From NCBI GenBank assembly GCA_964589415.1, contig CAZPRQ010000021.1:1-19929 (forward strand): a stretch of 19,929 nt of DNA, given 5' to 3'. The first letter of the stretch is position 1. Each line of letters opens with the position of its first letter. This DNA is from CAZPRQ01 sp964589415 (GTDB lineage Bacteria; Patescibacteriota; Doudnabacteria; UBA920). Position numbers and translations under genes: made by a program. A model generated the notes under the pieces. That model saw only the letters and a list, made by a program, of their open reading frames with translations. It searched no databases and was not told where the DNA came from. Below, in pieces: positions 9,801 to 15,645 of the stretch.

Positions 9801-10380
9801 GGTCTATTTTCACGCCAATTACGCCGGCAGCGTCAGTGTCCAACTCCAGCCATGCGCCGCGGTTTGGAATAACTTTGGCCCCGTAGAAGTTTTTGCCGCG
9901 CAAAAATTCTGCGGTGTAAAATACTCCCGGTGATTTTATAAGCTGGTTTACAACCACGCGCTCCACGCCGTTAATTATAAACGTGCCGCGCGGGGTCATG
10001 AGAGGAAAGTCGCCAAAATAAACGTCCTGAGTTTTGGTCTTGCCGGTAATTTTATTTATCAACTTGGCCGAAACATACAACGGCGCCTCATAAGTGGCAT
10101 TTTTTTCACGCGAACCCATTTCGTCAAACTTCGGTTTGTCGAAAAAATAATCGCCAAAAAAAAGTTCCAAATTTTTTGTGGTAAAATCCCGAATTGGATT
10201 TATTTCACCAAGCAATTCCTTTAGGCCTTTTTCCAAAAACCACTTATAGGAATTAAGCTGAACCTCTATAAGGTTTGGGAGCAAAGACATCTCGTGCTTA
10301 CGTATGGAAAAAAATTGGCGGGGGGCCAATGGTTTTTCAATTGTAGCCAAATGCGTGCTGTCTTGGGACTTAGAAGACAT
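6895..10380 (-). CDS. rpoB: DNA-directed RNA polymerase subunit beta
   Basis: A 1161-residue protein, complete. RpoB forms the other half of the polymerase cleft and the rifamycin pocket. Visible landmarks: RTFIINGVERVVV-type segment at 131-144; rifampicin region FFSSSQLSQFMDQTNPLAEL to HKRRLSAMGPGGLSRERAGFEVRDVH (388-434), with Asp399, His409 and Ser414 at the positions usually changed in resistant mutants, so the wild-type residues are present; TTPEGPNIGLV at 446-455; SWEGGNYEDAI at 735-745; GDKMAGRHGNKGV at 892-904. The C-terminus has an acidic then Lys-rich tail (EPKKKVIKKEKKK) beyond the conserved core. The start ATG at 10380 follows an AAGGAAG-rich leader. No ribosomal protein gene sits upstream, so rpoB heads this operon. 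Confidence 0.99.
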   Translation of the reverse strand: MSSKSQDSTHLATIEKPLAPRQFFSIRKHEMSLLPNLIEVQLNSYKWFLEKGLKELLGEINPIRDFTTKNLELFFGDYFFDKPKFDEMGSREKNATYEAPLYVSAKLINKITGKTKTQDVYFGDFPLMTPRGTFIINGVERVVVNQLIKSPGVFYTAEFLRGKNFYGAKVIPNRGAWLELDTDAAGVIGVKIDRKRRIPITALLRVFGLSSNEEILETFKDIDTDPDTKFIQATLEKDASTNSDEGFKEVYKRIRPGDLATVENAKSLISGMFFNFERYDLSPVGRYKFNQRMGMPAGDNPLLLKEDLVSVVKEIIRLNNTQELPDDIDHLANRRVRAVGELIQTRFRVGLARMARIAKDRMSLADLETVTPAQLIHVRPIVATMQEFFSSSQLSQFMDQTNPLAELEHKRRLSAMGPGGLSRERAGFEVRDVHRSHYGRLCPITTPEGPNIGLVAHLATYAKVNDFGFIETPYRRVKKFAKNDGKDAVGEIALYEIKDEKGKVLTAAGEEITAQVAKELSKNSQMLEIRLKPRLTKEVDYLDAYEEERLVIGQANIETDEKGYFLELRASVRVHSVPSIASTDDIDCLDISPKQIISVTTSLIPFLEHDDANRALMGSNMQRQAVSCIKPQAPLVGTGMEAKAAHDSGTLVIAEEDGEVVSVTGDKIIVAGEKGKKKEYPLLKFLRTNSATAINQIPRVSRGQKIRQGDYLADGASTENGELALGQNILLAFMSWEGGNYEDAILVSERVVQQDRFSSIHIDDFKIDVRDTKLGPEQVTRDIPNVGEEKLKDLDETGVIRIGAQVKAGDLLVGKITPKGETDLTAEEKLLRVIFGEKSRDVKDTSLTLPHGEYGKVVNIREFSREAGDKLPSGVIRSIQVSVAVLRKIQPGDKMAGRHGNKGVISKIVPVEDMPFMANGTPVDIILNPLGVVSRMNLGQILETHLGMAALLKGYKVATPVLDGVSEDQIKDELDKADIPRDGKVVLYDGKTGEQFDEKVTVGVMYMLKLHHLVDDKMHARSTGPYSLITQQPLGGKAQFGGQRFGEMEVWALEGYGAAHTLQEMLTIKSDDVVGRSKTYEAIVKGEQIKKPNVPESFRVLVKELQSLCLDVELLGENGVVTSAAEEPEVVAPVVIKDMPEPSLLFEDEPKKKVIKKEKKK

Positions 10381-11007
10381 AACCCTTTTAACTTCCTTTC
10401 CAAACTGCTTTATACAATTTGGATGTTAATACTTAATATGTAGAGTGTTTCGCTTACCGTTTTATACCCGAACTTTTTTCGAAGTAAAAAATAACAGGCG
10501 AAACATTCCTATAAATAACACACAAAAATATAACCCCGATATTCATAAATCCGGACCCTATTTTGCGTGTTATTGAATTTTTTTTAAAAAATGTATCAAA
10601 ATATATTAAATGAAGGTTCTCCTACAAGGTATTTTAGAAAGTGTTGCCACTATAGATACATAAGTTTTGTGGCAAAATGGGAAATATAAGCTTATATTTT
10701 GGCTTTTTAGTTTTCTAGAAATAAGATTAAATTTGACCGCTTTTTCTATTTTAGGACATAAAAATCTTCCTTTTTTGCATACGCAAAAAAGGCGTTTTAT
10801 ATTTGCCCAAAAAAAATATGAAATTTTGCATTATTTGAACTTTGCCGTCAAGTCAATAATAATATAAACTTGGCTTATTTAAGACATTTTTCAAATATTG
10901 CGTGTACCTGTTCCCCAAGTCGTGTATATATTCATATTATCATTTAAAATTGCTTTGTCAAGGAAAAAAATAAAGATTATCTGGCTTAAATAAGGGGGGA
11001 AGTTATA
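10381..11007. other. AT-rich regulatory spacer upstream of rpoB
   Basis: No convincing gene; a 66-codon plus-strand frame at 10667-10867 has no ribosome site and no recognisable content. Structure present: an inverted repeat TTGCCAC (10644-10650) / GTGGCAA (10669-10675); an 18-bp perfect palindrome AAATATAAGCTTATATTT (10682-10699); a perfect hairpin with arms CCTTTTTTGC / GCAAAAAAGG and loop ATAC (10769-10792); and a distant 10-bp inverted pair CTTATTTAAG (10874-10883) / CTTAAATAAG (10985-10994). The spacer probably holds the divergent controls of rpoBC and the ABC operon, with a long rpoB leader. Confidence 0.55.
10934..10961 (-). promoter_or_regulatory. Candidate rpoBC promoter
   Basis: On the minus strand a perfect -35 TTGACA (10961-10956), a 16-nt spacer, and TAATAT (10939-10934, 4 of 6). 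It would give a leader of about 550 nt before rpoB that contains the hairpin at 10769-10792. A second possibility, TTGCCA-15-TATAGT at about 10675-10649, would give a shorter leader. Confidence 0.35.
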
Positions 11008-11047
11008 TTATTCACAAACACACGAATTTACACAAATATCACTAACC
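11008..11047 (+). repeat. Solo copy of the GxxExxY-flanking repeat (copy A)
   Basis: About 34 of 40 bases match 12096-12135, the left boundary repeat of the GxxExxY unit, in the same orientation and without a gap. Key shared steps are CACGAAT, ACACAAATATCAC and AACC. It lies 78 nt upstream of the ATPase start, so copies A and B flank the ATPase gene as direct repeats. Confidence 0.75.
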
Positions 11048-11089
11048 TTACCACAAATTATTAAGAATAAGTTTGAATATTTGTAGATA

Positions 11090-11118
11090 TTCGAAGATTC
11101 GGATATATATGTTAAAAT
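11090..11118 (+). promoter_or_regulatory. Promoter of the ABC exporter operon, close to leaderless
   Basis: TTCGAA (11090-11095), a 17-nt spacer, and TAAAAT (11113-11118) preceded by TGT, an extended -10 shape. The ATG of the ATPase starts 7 nt after the -10, where the +1 is expected, so the mRNA may have no leader. No Shine-Dalgarno is present in the six nt between. Confidence 0.5.
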
Positions 11119-11124
11119 TACCTT

Positions 11125-12066
11125 ATGAATGTTATAGAAATAGAAAATTTAACCAAAACTTACACCCTAAGCAGGCCAAAAAACGGGCAAAAAACCTTCC
11201 AAGCCCTTAAAGGAGTGAGCTTTTCGGTAAAAAAAGGTGAGATTTTTGGCATTTTAGGCCCAAATGGGGCCGGAAAGACCACCACGTTAGAAATAATTGA
11301 AGGCTTAAAAAAACAGACCGCGGGCACGGTAAAGGTTCTGGGGCTAAATAACCTGGAAAATTCCGAATCTATACGGGAACAAATTGGGGTACAGCTCCAG
11401 TCCAGCGACTATTTGCCCTATTTAACCTTAACTGAGCTGCTAAAACTATTTTCGTCTTTTTATAAAAATACTACGGATATACATACACTGCTTAGCTTGG
11501 TGAACTTAAACGACAAAGCAAACGAATATGTAAAAAACCTGTCTGGCGGACAAAAACAGCGGTTTACCATAGCCAGCTCCTTGGTTAACAAGCCGGAAAT
11601 AATTTTCTTGGACGAACCCACTACCGGACTAGACCCTTCGGCAAGGCGGAATTTATGGGAGTTGGTAAAAACCATTAACGAATCCGGTATTACCGTGGTG
11701 CTTACCACCCACTATATGGAAGAGGCGGAGTACTTATGCAATCGCGTGGCTATTATGGACGAAGGAAAAATTCTGGAGATAGACGAACCCAGAAAATTAA
11801 TAGAAAAGCTTACGCAAACCACCCAAGCCGGTTTTTTGGTAAAAAGCGAGCTGGATGAAAGGTTGTTTACCGCCCTACCCCATGTAACAAAATTCTACAA
11901 TAAATTCCCCAAAATAATTTTAGAACTCAACTCCTTGCATGGCGTATCGCAAATAGTGGAAACGCTTACCAAAAATAAAATAGACTTCGCCGGCTTCTCC
12001 GTAAAAACCGCCAGCCTGGAAGACGTGTACTTGGATTTAACGGGGAAAGAATATAACGACAATTAA
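11125..12066 (+). CDS. ABC-2 type exporter, ATP-binding subunit
   Basis: A 313-residue cytoplasmic ATPase that energises export through a membrane partner. Walker A GPNGAGKT at 45-52; Q-loop near QLQSSD (90-95), where a Q is at 90/92; signature LSGGQKQR at 139-146; Walker B IIFLDE at 159-164, with D-loop GLD at 168-170; H-loop His196. A C-terminal domain of about 90 residues with the closing motif SLEDVYLDLTGKE is typical of the drug/daunorubicin-resistance (DRA1/CcmA-like) exporter ATPases. The permease partner is at 12583-13326 on the same strand but is separated by the inserted GxxExxY gene. Substrate cannot be told from sequence. Start chosen because ATG 11125 fits both the homology and the promoter spacing. 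Confidence 0.93.
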   Translation: MNVIEIENLTKTYTLSRPKNGQKTFQALKGVSFSVKKGEIFGILGPNGAGKTTTLEIIEGLKKQTAGTVKVLGLNNLENSESIREQIGVQLQSSDYLPYLTLTELLKLFSSFYKNTTDIHTLLSLVNLNDKANEYVKNLSGGQKQRFTIASSLVNKPEIIFLDEPTTGLDPSARRNLWELVKTINESGITVVLTTHYMEEAEYLCNRVAIMDEGKILEIDEPRKLIEKLTQTTQAGFLVKSELDERLFTALPHVTKFYNKFPKIILELNSLHGVSQIVETLTKNKIDFAGFSVKTASLEDVYLDLTGKEYNDN

Positions 12067-12095
12067 GTAAAGTTGACCAAAATTACCAATTTACT

Positions 12096-12573
12096 TTATC
12101 CACGAACTCACGAATAAACACAAATATCACGAACCCATGGCAGATATTCTCTACCCAAAAGAAAGTTATGAAATAATTGGTGCTGCTATAAAAGTATTTA
12201 ATGAACTGGGTTTTGGATATCAAGAAAAATATTACTATCGTGCTTTTGAGAATGTGTTACATGAATTGAAATTTAATGTTTCAAAACAACTATGGACACC
12301 GCTGGTAGTTGGGGGAAGGCCAATAGGCGGATACTATTTGGACTTTCTTATAGAAAAGAATGGTGCGAGAATTGTGGTTGAATTAAAAGTAGCGGATGCA
12401 ATTTACCCTCAACATATTAAACAAGTTTACGGCTATTTAAGGGCTCACAACATTAAATTAGGTATAATAATTGTTATATCTAAAAATGGTATCATACAAA
12501 AACGTCTAGCTAACTAAGCACTTATTCAAAAGTTTCGTGATATTAGTGTCCAATTAGTGTGTTCGTGAATAAA
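12096..12573 (+). mobile_element. GxxExxY unit bounded by inverted repeats
   Basis: Left repeat B (12096-12135) and right repeat C (12534-12573) are inverted copies about 39-40 nt long. Read inward both show TTAT[TC]CACGAAC, a variable centre, and ACAC[AT]AATATCACGAA. The only gene between them is the GxxExxY ORF, whose ATG begins right after the left repeat. The unit lies between the ATPase and permease genes of one exporter. No target-site duplication could be identified by eye. Mobility is inferred, not shown. Confidence 0.6.
12137..12517 (+). CDS. GxxExxY family protein (PD-(D/E)XK nuclease-like)
   Basis: A 126-residue protein that appears full length. The naming motif is GYQEKYY at 27-33, within FGYQEKYYYRAF. 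Asp69, then Glu82 and Lys84 (DFLIE...VELKVAD) fit the D...ExK catalytic pattern of PD-(D/E)XK nucleases. HIKQVYGYLRAHNIKLGIII (93-112) is the family's C-terminal block, which normally reads Q.xNYLKAT.LxxGLLINF; the last strand is divergent here (IIVISKNGII). The family has no settled function; its members are known for odd insertion sites, including rRNA genes. No Shine-Dalgarno is seen. It is flanked by inverted repeats and interrupts an ABC operon, which fits a selfish or homing role, though this is inference. Confidence 0.9.
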   Translation: MADILYPKESYEIIGAAIKVFNELGFGYQEKYYYRAFENVLHELKFNVSKQLWTPLVVGGRPIGGYYLDFLIEKNGARIVVELKVADAIYPQHIKQVYGYLRAHNIKLGIIIVISKNGIIQKRLAN

Positions 12574-12582
12574 ATAAACCCT

Positions 12583-13326
12583 ATGAATTCTATATACCAA
12601 CTCTCCATTGTAAACCTAAAAATGCTCTTCCGTAACCTGGGCGGGCTTTTTTGGACATTGGTCATGCCCACCGGGCTGTACGCGGCGCTTTCGGTGCTGC
12701 CCATTCCCCGCTTTGGCGCGGGCCAAATTGCTTACAAGGACTTTGTGTTGCCGGGCATTTTGGCTTATTCTGTCATGTCGAGCGGCATATACGGCCTCGC
12801 CTACTGGATGACGGACATGAAGGCGCGCGGGGTAATAAAACGCTTTTTGGTAACGCCCATAAAAACCCGGGACTTGGTGGCCGGTCTTTTGGTTTCAAGG
12901 GTATTGGTTATGCTTATGCAAACCGTACTTATTACCGCCGTTGGCATGTTGTTTTTTGGCGCGCGTTTAACCGGCAGCATTTCGGGAGTTGTAGTATTGG
13001 TTTTGCTTGGAGGTGGAATATTTTTGCTTATTGGTTTACTTATTGCCAATTTTTCCTCTTCGTACGAATCCGCCGCGCCGCTTACAGCCGCTGTGGGCAT
13101 GCCATTTTCTTTTTTGGGCAATATATTTTTCCCCATTTCCGGCCTGCCGGAAGGCTTAAGAATAATAGCCGGTGTCCTGCCCATAACCTACTTGGCCGAC
13201 GGCCTGCGAAAATGCTTCCTCGACTCCGCGAGTTTGCTAAATCTTCAAAAAGATATTTTCTTTCTCCTCCTGTGGTTTATTGGCCTGTTGCTTATTACCA
13301 TAAAAATATTTAAGTTAAAAGAATAA
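12583..13326 (+). CDS. ABC-2 type exporter, membrane subunit
   Basis: A 247-residue integral membrane protein with about six hydrophobic segments: FWTLVMPTGLYAALSVL, FVLPGILAYSVMSSGIYGLAY, VLVMLMQTVLITAVGMLFF, VVVLVLLGGGIFLLIGLLIA, FSFLGNIFFPI and FLLLWFIGLLLITI. The segment GNIFFPISGLPEGLRIIAGVLPITYLADGLR is the conserved ABC-2 membrane signature near the C-terminus. I start it at ATG 12583 (MNSIYQLS); the longer frame from GTG 12559 would take eight codons from the boundary repeat C. It should pair with the ATPase at 11125-12066. Its stop codon lies in copy 2 of the composite repeat. Codon choice is more GC-rich than in the ATPase gene. Confidence 0.92.
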   Translation: MNSIYQLSIVNLKMLFRNLGGLFWTLVMPTGLYAALSVLPIPRFGAGQIAYKDFVLPGILAYSVMSSGIYGLAYWMTDMKARGVIKRFLVTPIKTRDLVAGLLVSRVLVMLMQTVLITAVGMLFFGARLTGSISGVVVLVLLGGGIFLLIGLLIANFSSSYESAAPLTAAVGMPFSFLGNIFFPISGLPEGLRIIAGVLPITYLADGLRKCFLDSASLLNLQKDIFFLLLWFIGLLLITIKIFKLKE

Positions 13327-13475
13327 AGGTTATCCTCCGCAAGCAGCGCGTTGTTACTACAACGAATCAGCTTTCTATCGCGGCAAGTCGTGATGTATAA
13401 AACCTGTATTAACTCCTCGGCTCGGAAACAAAATAGCAAGCTATTTTGTTTCTCTCGCTCTACGTCGCTAATAAA
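13319..13475 (+). repeat. Composite intergenic repeat, copy 2, starting at the permease stop codon
   Basis: Begins GAATAAAGGTT with the permease stop, followed by CCGCAAGCAGCG, about 45 nt unique to this copy, AAACCTGTATTAACTCC, CGGCTCG, a perfect hairpin with 13-bp arms GAAACAAAATAGC / GCTATTTTGTTTC and a 2-nt loop (13425-13452), then CTCGCTCTACGTCGCTAATAAA. Block order and orientation to the upstream gene match 2731-2878. The hairpin may also end the exporter transcript. Confidence 0.7.
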
Positions 13476-13504
13476 GGCGCTGCATGAACTAGTCACGCAG
13501 CGCC
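13476..13504 (-). terminator. Terminator-like hairpin after the cold-shock-domain gene
   Basis: Arms GGCGCTGC (13476-13483) and GCAGCGCC (13497-13504), eight perfect GC-rich pairs. On the minus strand TTTATTAG follows. Two more small hairpins lie between it and the gene: GACTA/TAGTC at the stop codon, and CCCGCC (13542-13547) / GGCGGG (13557-13562). Confidence 0.6.
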
Positions 13505-13575
13505 TGAACACATTACCCTAAGCCGCTAAAGAGCAGCTCCACCCGCCGGTTTGCCAGGCGGGCGAGACTAGGATT

Positions 13576-14415
13576 TTAGTCTTGAAAGAACTGCCAACCG
13601 TCTTCGTAAGAGTTGTTATACTGTACGCTTTTAAAAGCGTAGATTTTCAAGAGATAAAAACCTTTCCCCGGCCTCCTGAGCTGGAGAATTTCTGGAGTCG
13701 CCTTCTCATAACCTTTTTCAAAGGACGAGAAAAAATCTGCCACAAATCCTTGCTGAACTATTGCCCAGGCAAACAAGGTATTTTCTCCCGCGGGCTGCAA
13801 GGCTGCTACCCTTTTTCCCCATTCTTCGGTCAGTAGATTGGCAAACTCGCGGTTCATTGTCCTCTCTAACGGAATGGCTTTAGGGTAAACAACAAGGGCC
13901 TGTCCCGAGGAAAGCGATTTTTCAAGCAGGAGGGCCGCTTCTTCCGCGGATGCAGAATCCGCTTTCATGGCCTCCGCCATTTCATACTCTCGCTTGTCAG
14001 CGAGTACATATCCGCGGATTTGCTCAATCAATTCCCTCGGGCAGCCATCGGCAATGAGATTGACTGCCTTAATCTCGTCAACGACGGAGTAATTTTCTCC
14101 CCGGGTAAGGAACTTATAATCGCCGGCATGTTCCCGCCATAACCCTTGTCCAAATACCGCCATTTTACTCACATCATACACAGAACGCTCCCAGGTAAAA
14201 GAAAGCGGTAGTAGTTCCGCAGTGGTAATTCGCTCGCCCTGGCCGGCCTTGCCGGCAGAGGTGTATTTAATTTCCACCTCCATTCCCAACAAGTCTTTTC
14301 CTTTGGGAACGCGGGGACGAATTGCGGTCACGTGCAGGAAATATTTTTTCCCTCCGCTTAACGCAAAACCAAAACCCTTCTCTGTTTCCCACCGAATAAT
14401 GGTTCCTTTGGCCAT
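13576..14415 (-). CDS. Cold-shock-domain protein with a large unknown C-terminal region
   Basis: A 279-residue protein. Residues 3-68 form a cold-shock (CspA-type) OB fold: GTIIRWETEKGFGFAL carries the RNP1-like KGFGFAL (13-19), and YFLHVTAI (25-32) matches RNP2; the closing strand is GERITTAEL. This domain normally binds single-stranded RNA or DNA. Residues 70-279 match nothing I recognise; they are mixed alpha/beta, with a Glu/Ala-rich helix about 140-170 and a Phe-rich stretch FVADFFSSFEKGYEK. The start ATG 14415 follows AGGAGG by four nt. It is the leftmost of four minus-strand single-gene units with strong ribosome sites. Likely a nucleic-acid-binding regulator; the C-terminal function is unknown. 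Confidence 0.8.
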   Translation of the reverse strand: MAKGTIIRWETEKGFGFALSGGKKYFLHVTAIRPRVPKGKDLLGMEVEIKYTSAGKAGQGERITTAELLPLSFTWERSVYDVSKMAVFGQGLWREHAGDYKFLTRGENYSVVDEIKAVNLIADGCPRELIEQIRGYVLADKREYEMAEAMKADSASAEEAALLLEKSLSSGQALVVYPKAIPLERTMNREFANLLTEEWGKRVAALQPAGENTLFAWAIVQQGFVADFFSSFEKGYEKATPEILQLRRPGKGFYLLKIYAFKSVQYNNSYEDGWQFFQD

Positions 14416-14469
14416 AAGGCCTCCTTGCCGCTTAATGTCCGGCAGACAAATTCTTCCTCCGTAATTAAC

Positions 14470-14519
14470 GGGAAGTAATATAAATATTTAAAATGAAATA
14501 GCTATACATATTACTTCCC
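14470..14519. promoter_or_regulatory. 12-bp perfect inverted repeat upstream of the cold-shock-domain gene
   Basis: GGGAAGTAATAT (14470-14481) and ATATTACTTCCC (14508-14519) are perfect inverted copies with a 26-nt AT-rich spacer. TTTACA lies just upstream on the minus strand, and TATGTA about 16 nt after it falls in one arm, so the repeat probably overlaps the promoter and may be an operator or a leader stem. Confidence 0.55.
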
Positions 14520-14579
14520 ATTAGTTTGTAAAGAACCATACCAACACTTCCATTTTTCAGCCTGCAATAAATACGAGCT

Positions 14580-14690
14580 AAAAAATAGAAGGGAGTGCGC
14601 GAGCAACTCCCTTTTTAGTGCAAGTAACCGGCCATGCACTTTGCCCCATGCTTGGGGCTTTAGCGTCTCCCCCTTCCGGTTAAGGGGGTA
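14580..14690 (-). terminator. Four-hairpin trailer of the 132-aa gene, ending in a terminator
   Basis: Reading from the stop codon on the minus strand: hairpin 1, CCCCCTT/AAGGGGG with loop AACCGG (14669-14688); hairpin 2, GCCCCA/TGGGGC (14643-14658); hairpin 3, AGTGCA/TGCACT (14617-14640), whose loop contains CCGGTT, the exact complement of loop 1; hairpin 4, GGGAGT/ACTCCC (14591-14611) followed by TTCTATTTTTT. The last is a Rho-independent terminator; on the plus strand it is followed by TTTTT as well. Confidence 0.65.
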
Positions 14691-14693
14691 CTG

Positions 14694-15092
14694 CTAGATG
14701 TTTCCGGCCCGTAGTGCCGCCACTCTGGCGGCAACTTCAGCCGAAAATTCCTCCGGCCGACCCACCGCTCGCCATACTTCCTCTGGCGTGCTGCGGAAAG
14801 TGAAGCTGTTTTGTCCCATAGCCACCGCAATGGCGGCGATGGTTTTTTCCCGTTTTTCTACGATTGCCCACGTCTCCTCGTGGGTCTGCATATCATTTCC
14901 GCAATGATCGCAGAACCCTTGTCCTCCATCGTCTTGATAGTACAAGCACCTCCCTACAAAGCCCCAATAATCATCGCGAGACTCAGCGGCGGCTGGCTTC
15001 TCTTCAATGCTTGTTTTTTTTGTGAGCCCTTCCCACACCCACCTGAGTCCCCAACCCAAAAAAAGTCCAACTAACAAAAACAAAAAATCCAT
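14694..15092 (-). CDS. Small membrane-anchored protein with a zinc-ribbon-like Cys cluster, unknown
   Basis: A 132-residue protein. Residues 3-20 (FLFLLVGLFLGWGLRWVW) form one N-terminal membrane segment; the rest is soluble. Cys49, Cys61, Cys64 and His71 (CLYY...FCDHCGNDMQTH) could bind one zinc. The region from 100 on (STPEEVWRAVGRPEEFSAEVAARVAAL) is helical. I do not recognise the family. ATG 15092 follows AGGAGG by five nt, which fixes the start. Its leader is nearly identical to that of the 131-aa gene at 15643-16038, but its trailer is different. Confidence 0.7.
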   Translation of the reverse strand: MDFLFLLVGLFLGWGLRWVWEGLTKKTSIEEKPAAAESRDDYWGFVGRCLYYQDDGGQGFCDHCGNDMQTHEETWAIVEKREKTIAAIAVAMGQNSFTFRSTPEEVWRAVGRPEEFSAEVAARVAALRAGNI

Positions 15093-15110
15093 AACACCCT
15101 CCTGTGGTGT

Positions 15111-15208
15111 GCCAAATATCGCCTTGGCTTGCGGACGGTGCGCTCGGCGCTGCCGTCAATGGTTAACTTTTATGCACCGAATGTCTTTCAACTCAGCGCA
15201 AAAAACTT
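15111..15208 (-). repeat. Duplicated 5' leader element, copy 1
   Basis: Direct repeat of 16058-16156. The 50 bases nearest the gene (15111-15160) differ by one base; the distal half is more diverged. Read on the minus strand it contains GACGG...CCGTC, a hairpin with an inner GCGC/GCGC stem and CGA loop, then GCCAA/TTGGC, then the AGGAGG ribosome site of the gene at 14694-15092. One change in this copy makes a C-A mismatch in the first stem. Confidence 0.9.
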
Positions 15209-15529
15209 CTGAGAATTGTAGGCTAAGCGTTACTTTGCCAAGCCTTGCAAAAAAAGTTATTTATTAACTTTCCTTGCAACACTTAACAAAACTTGCAAAA
15301 TGTTTGTCATTCCGGAAACACTGAGTGCATCCGAGGTGTTATCCGGAATCCAGAAAAAGGTAATTTAGTTAAAAACCATAATAAACCTTGTTACCAATTT
15401 TCAGACCACCATCTTTCCCTCCCCTCATGCTTGTCCGCCGTATCCCGTCATAAACGGGAGAAGGTGAAAAGGATAGGGTTAGGGCTTGCCCTCCGTAGCC
15501 TTGGCGAAGGAGGGAGAAAGGTTGATAGT
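15209..15529. other. Intergenic stretch with dispersed hairpin repeats
   Basis: No gene recognised. On the minus strand TACAAT at about 15219-15214 is a candidate -10 for the 132-aa gene, with a weak TTGGCA 15 nt upstream. At 15309-15349 ATTCCGGA / TCCGGAAT bracket an imperfect stem with the CTGAGTGCATC.CGAGG motif that also occurs at about 2807-2823. At 15489-15514 CCCTCC / GGAGGG bracket GTAGCCTTGGCGAA, a type of hairpin I associate with dispersed repeats of Patescibacteria. Confidence 0.5.
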
Positions 15530-15645
15530 CTGGAAAAAGGTTGGGAGGTGCTCAAAAGAACAGAGCTCCCAATGTGCGTGGCGGTATTGTATCTAGGATT
15601 ACCGCCTTGTAATGTACTACTCCGGCCTAGAACCGGAGAGTCTTA
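15530..15645 (-). repeat. Duplicated structured 3' trailer, copy 1
   Basis: Matches 16201-16316 at 111 of 116 positions and starts, on the minus strand, with the TAA stop of the 131-aa gene. It folds as hairpin 1, CTCCGG/CCGGAG (15620-15638); hairpin 2, GGCGGTA/TACCGCC (15580-15606); hairpin 3, TTGGGA/TCCCAA with inner GCTC/GAGC (15541-15572), followed by CCTTTTTCC, a terminator. Loop 1 (CCTAGA on the plus strand, 15626-15631) and loop 2 (TCTAGG, 15592-15597) are complementary over six bases, so they could form a kissing pair. Confidence 0.85.

Noticed and set aside
2873..10380. Rifampicin-resistance substitution in rpoB
   Set aside because: Residues equivalent to the common resistance sites (Asp, His, Ser in 399, 409, 414) are the wild-type ones.
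10667..10867. 66-codon plus-strand frame upstream of the ABC operon
   Set aside because: No ribosome site, no recognisable domain, lies across palindromes in an AT-rich spacer.
12559..12582. GTG start for the permease giving eight extra residues
   Set aside because: Those codons lie in the boundary repeat of the GxxExxY unit; ATG 12583 begins the family-like N-terminus.
14426..14446. Short leader peptide (TTG start after GGAGG, five codons) before the cold-shock-domain gene
   Set aside because: Too short, and it depends on a rare start codon; nothing else supports translation.
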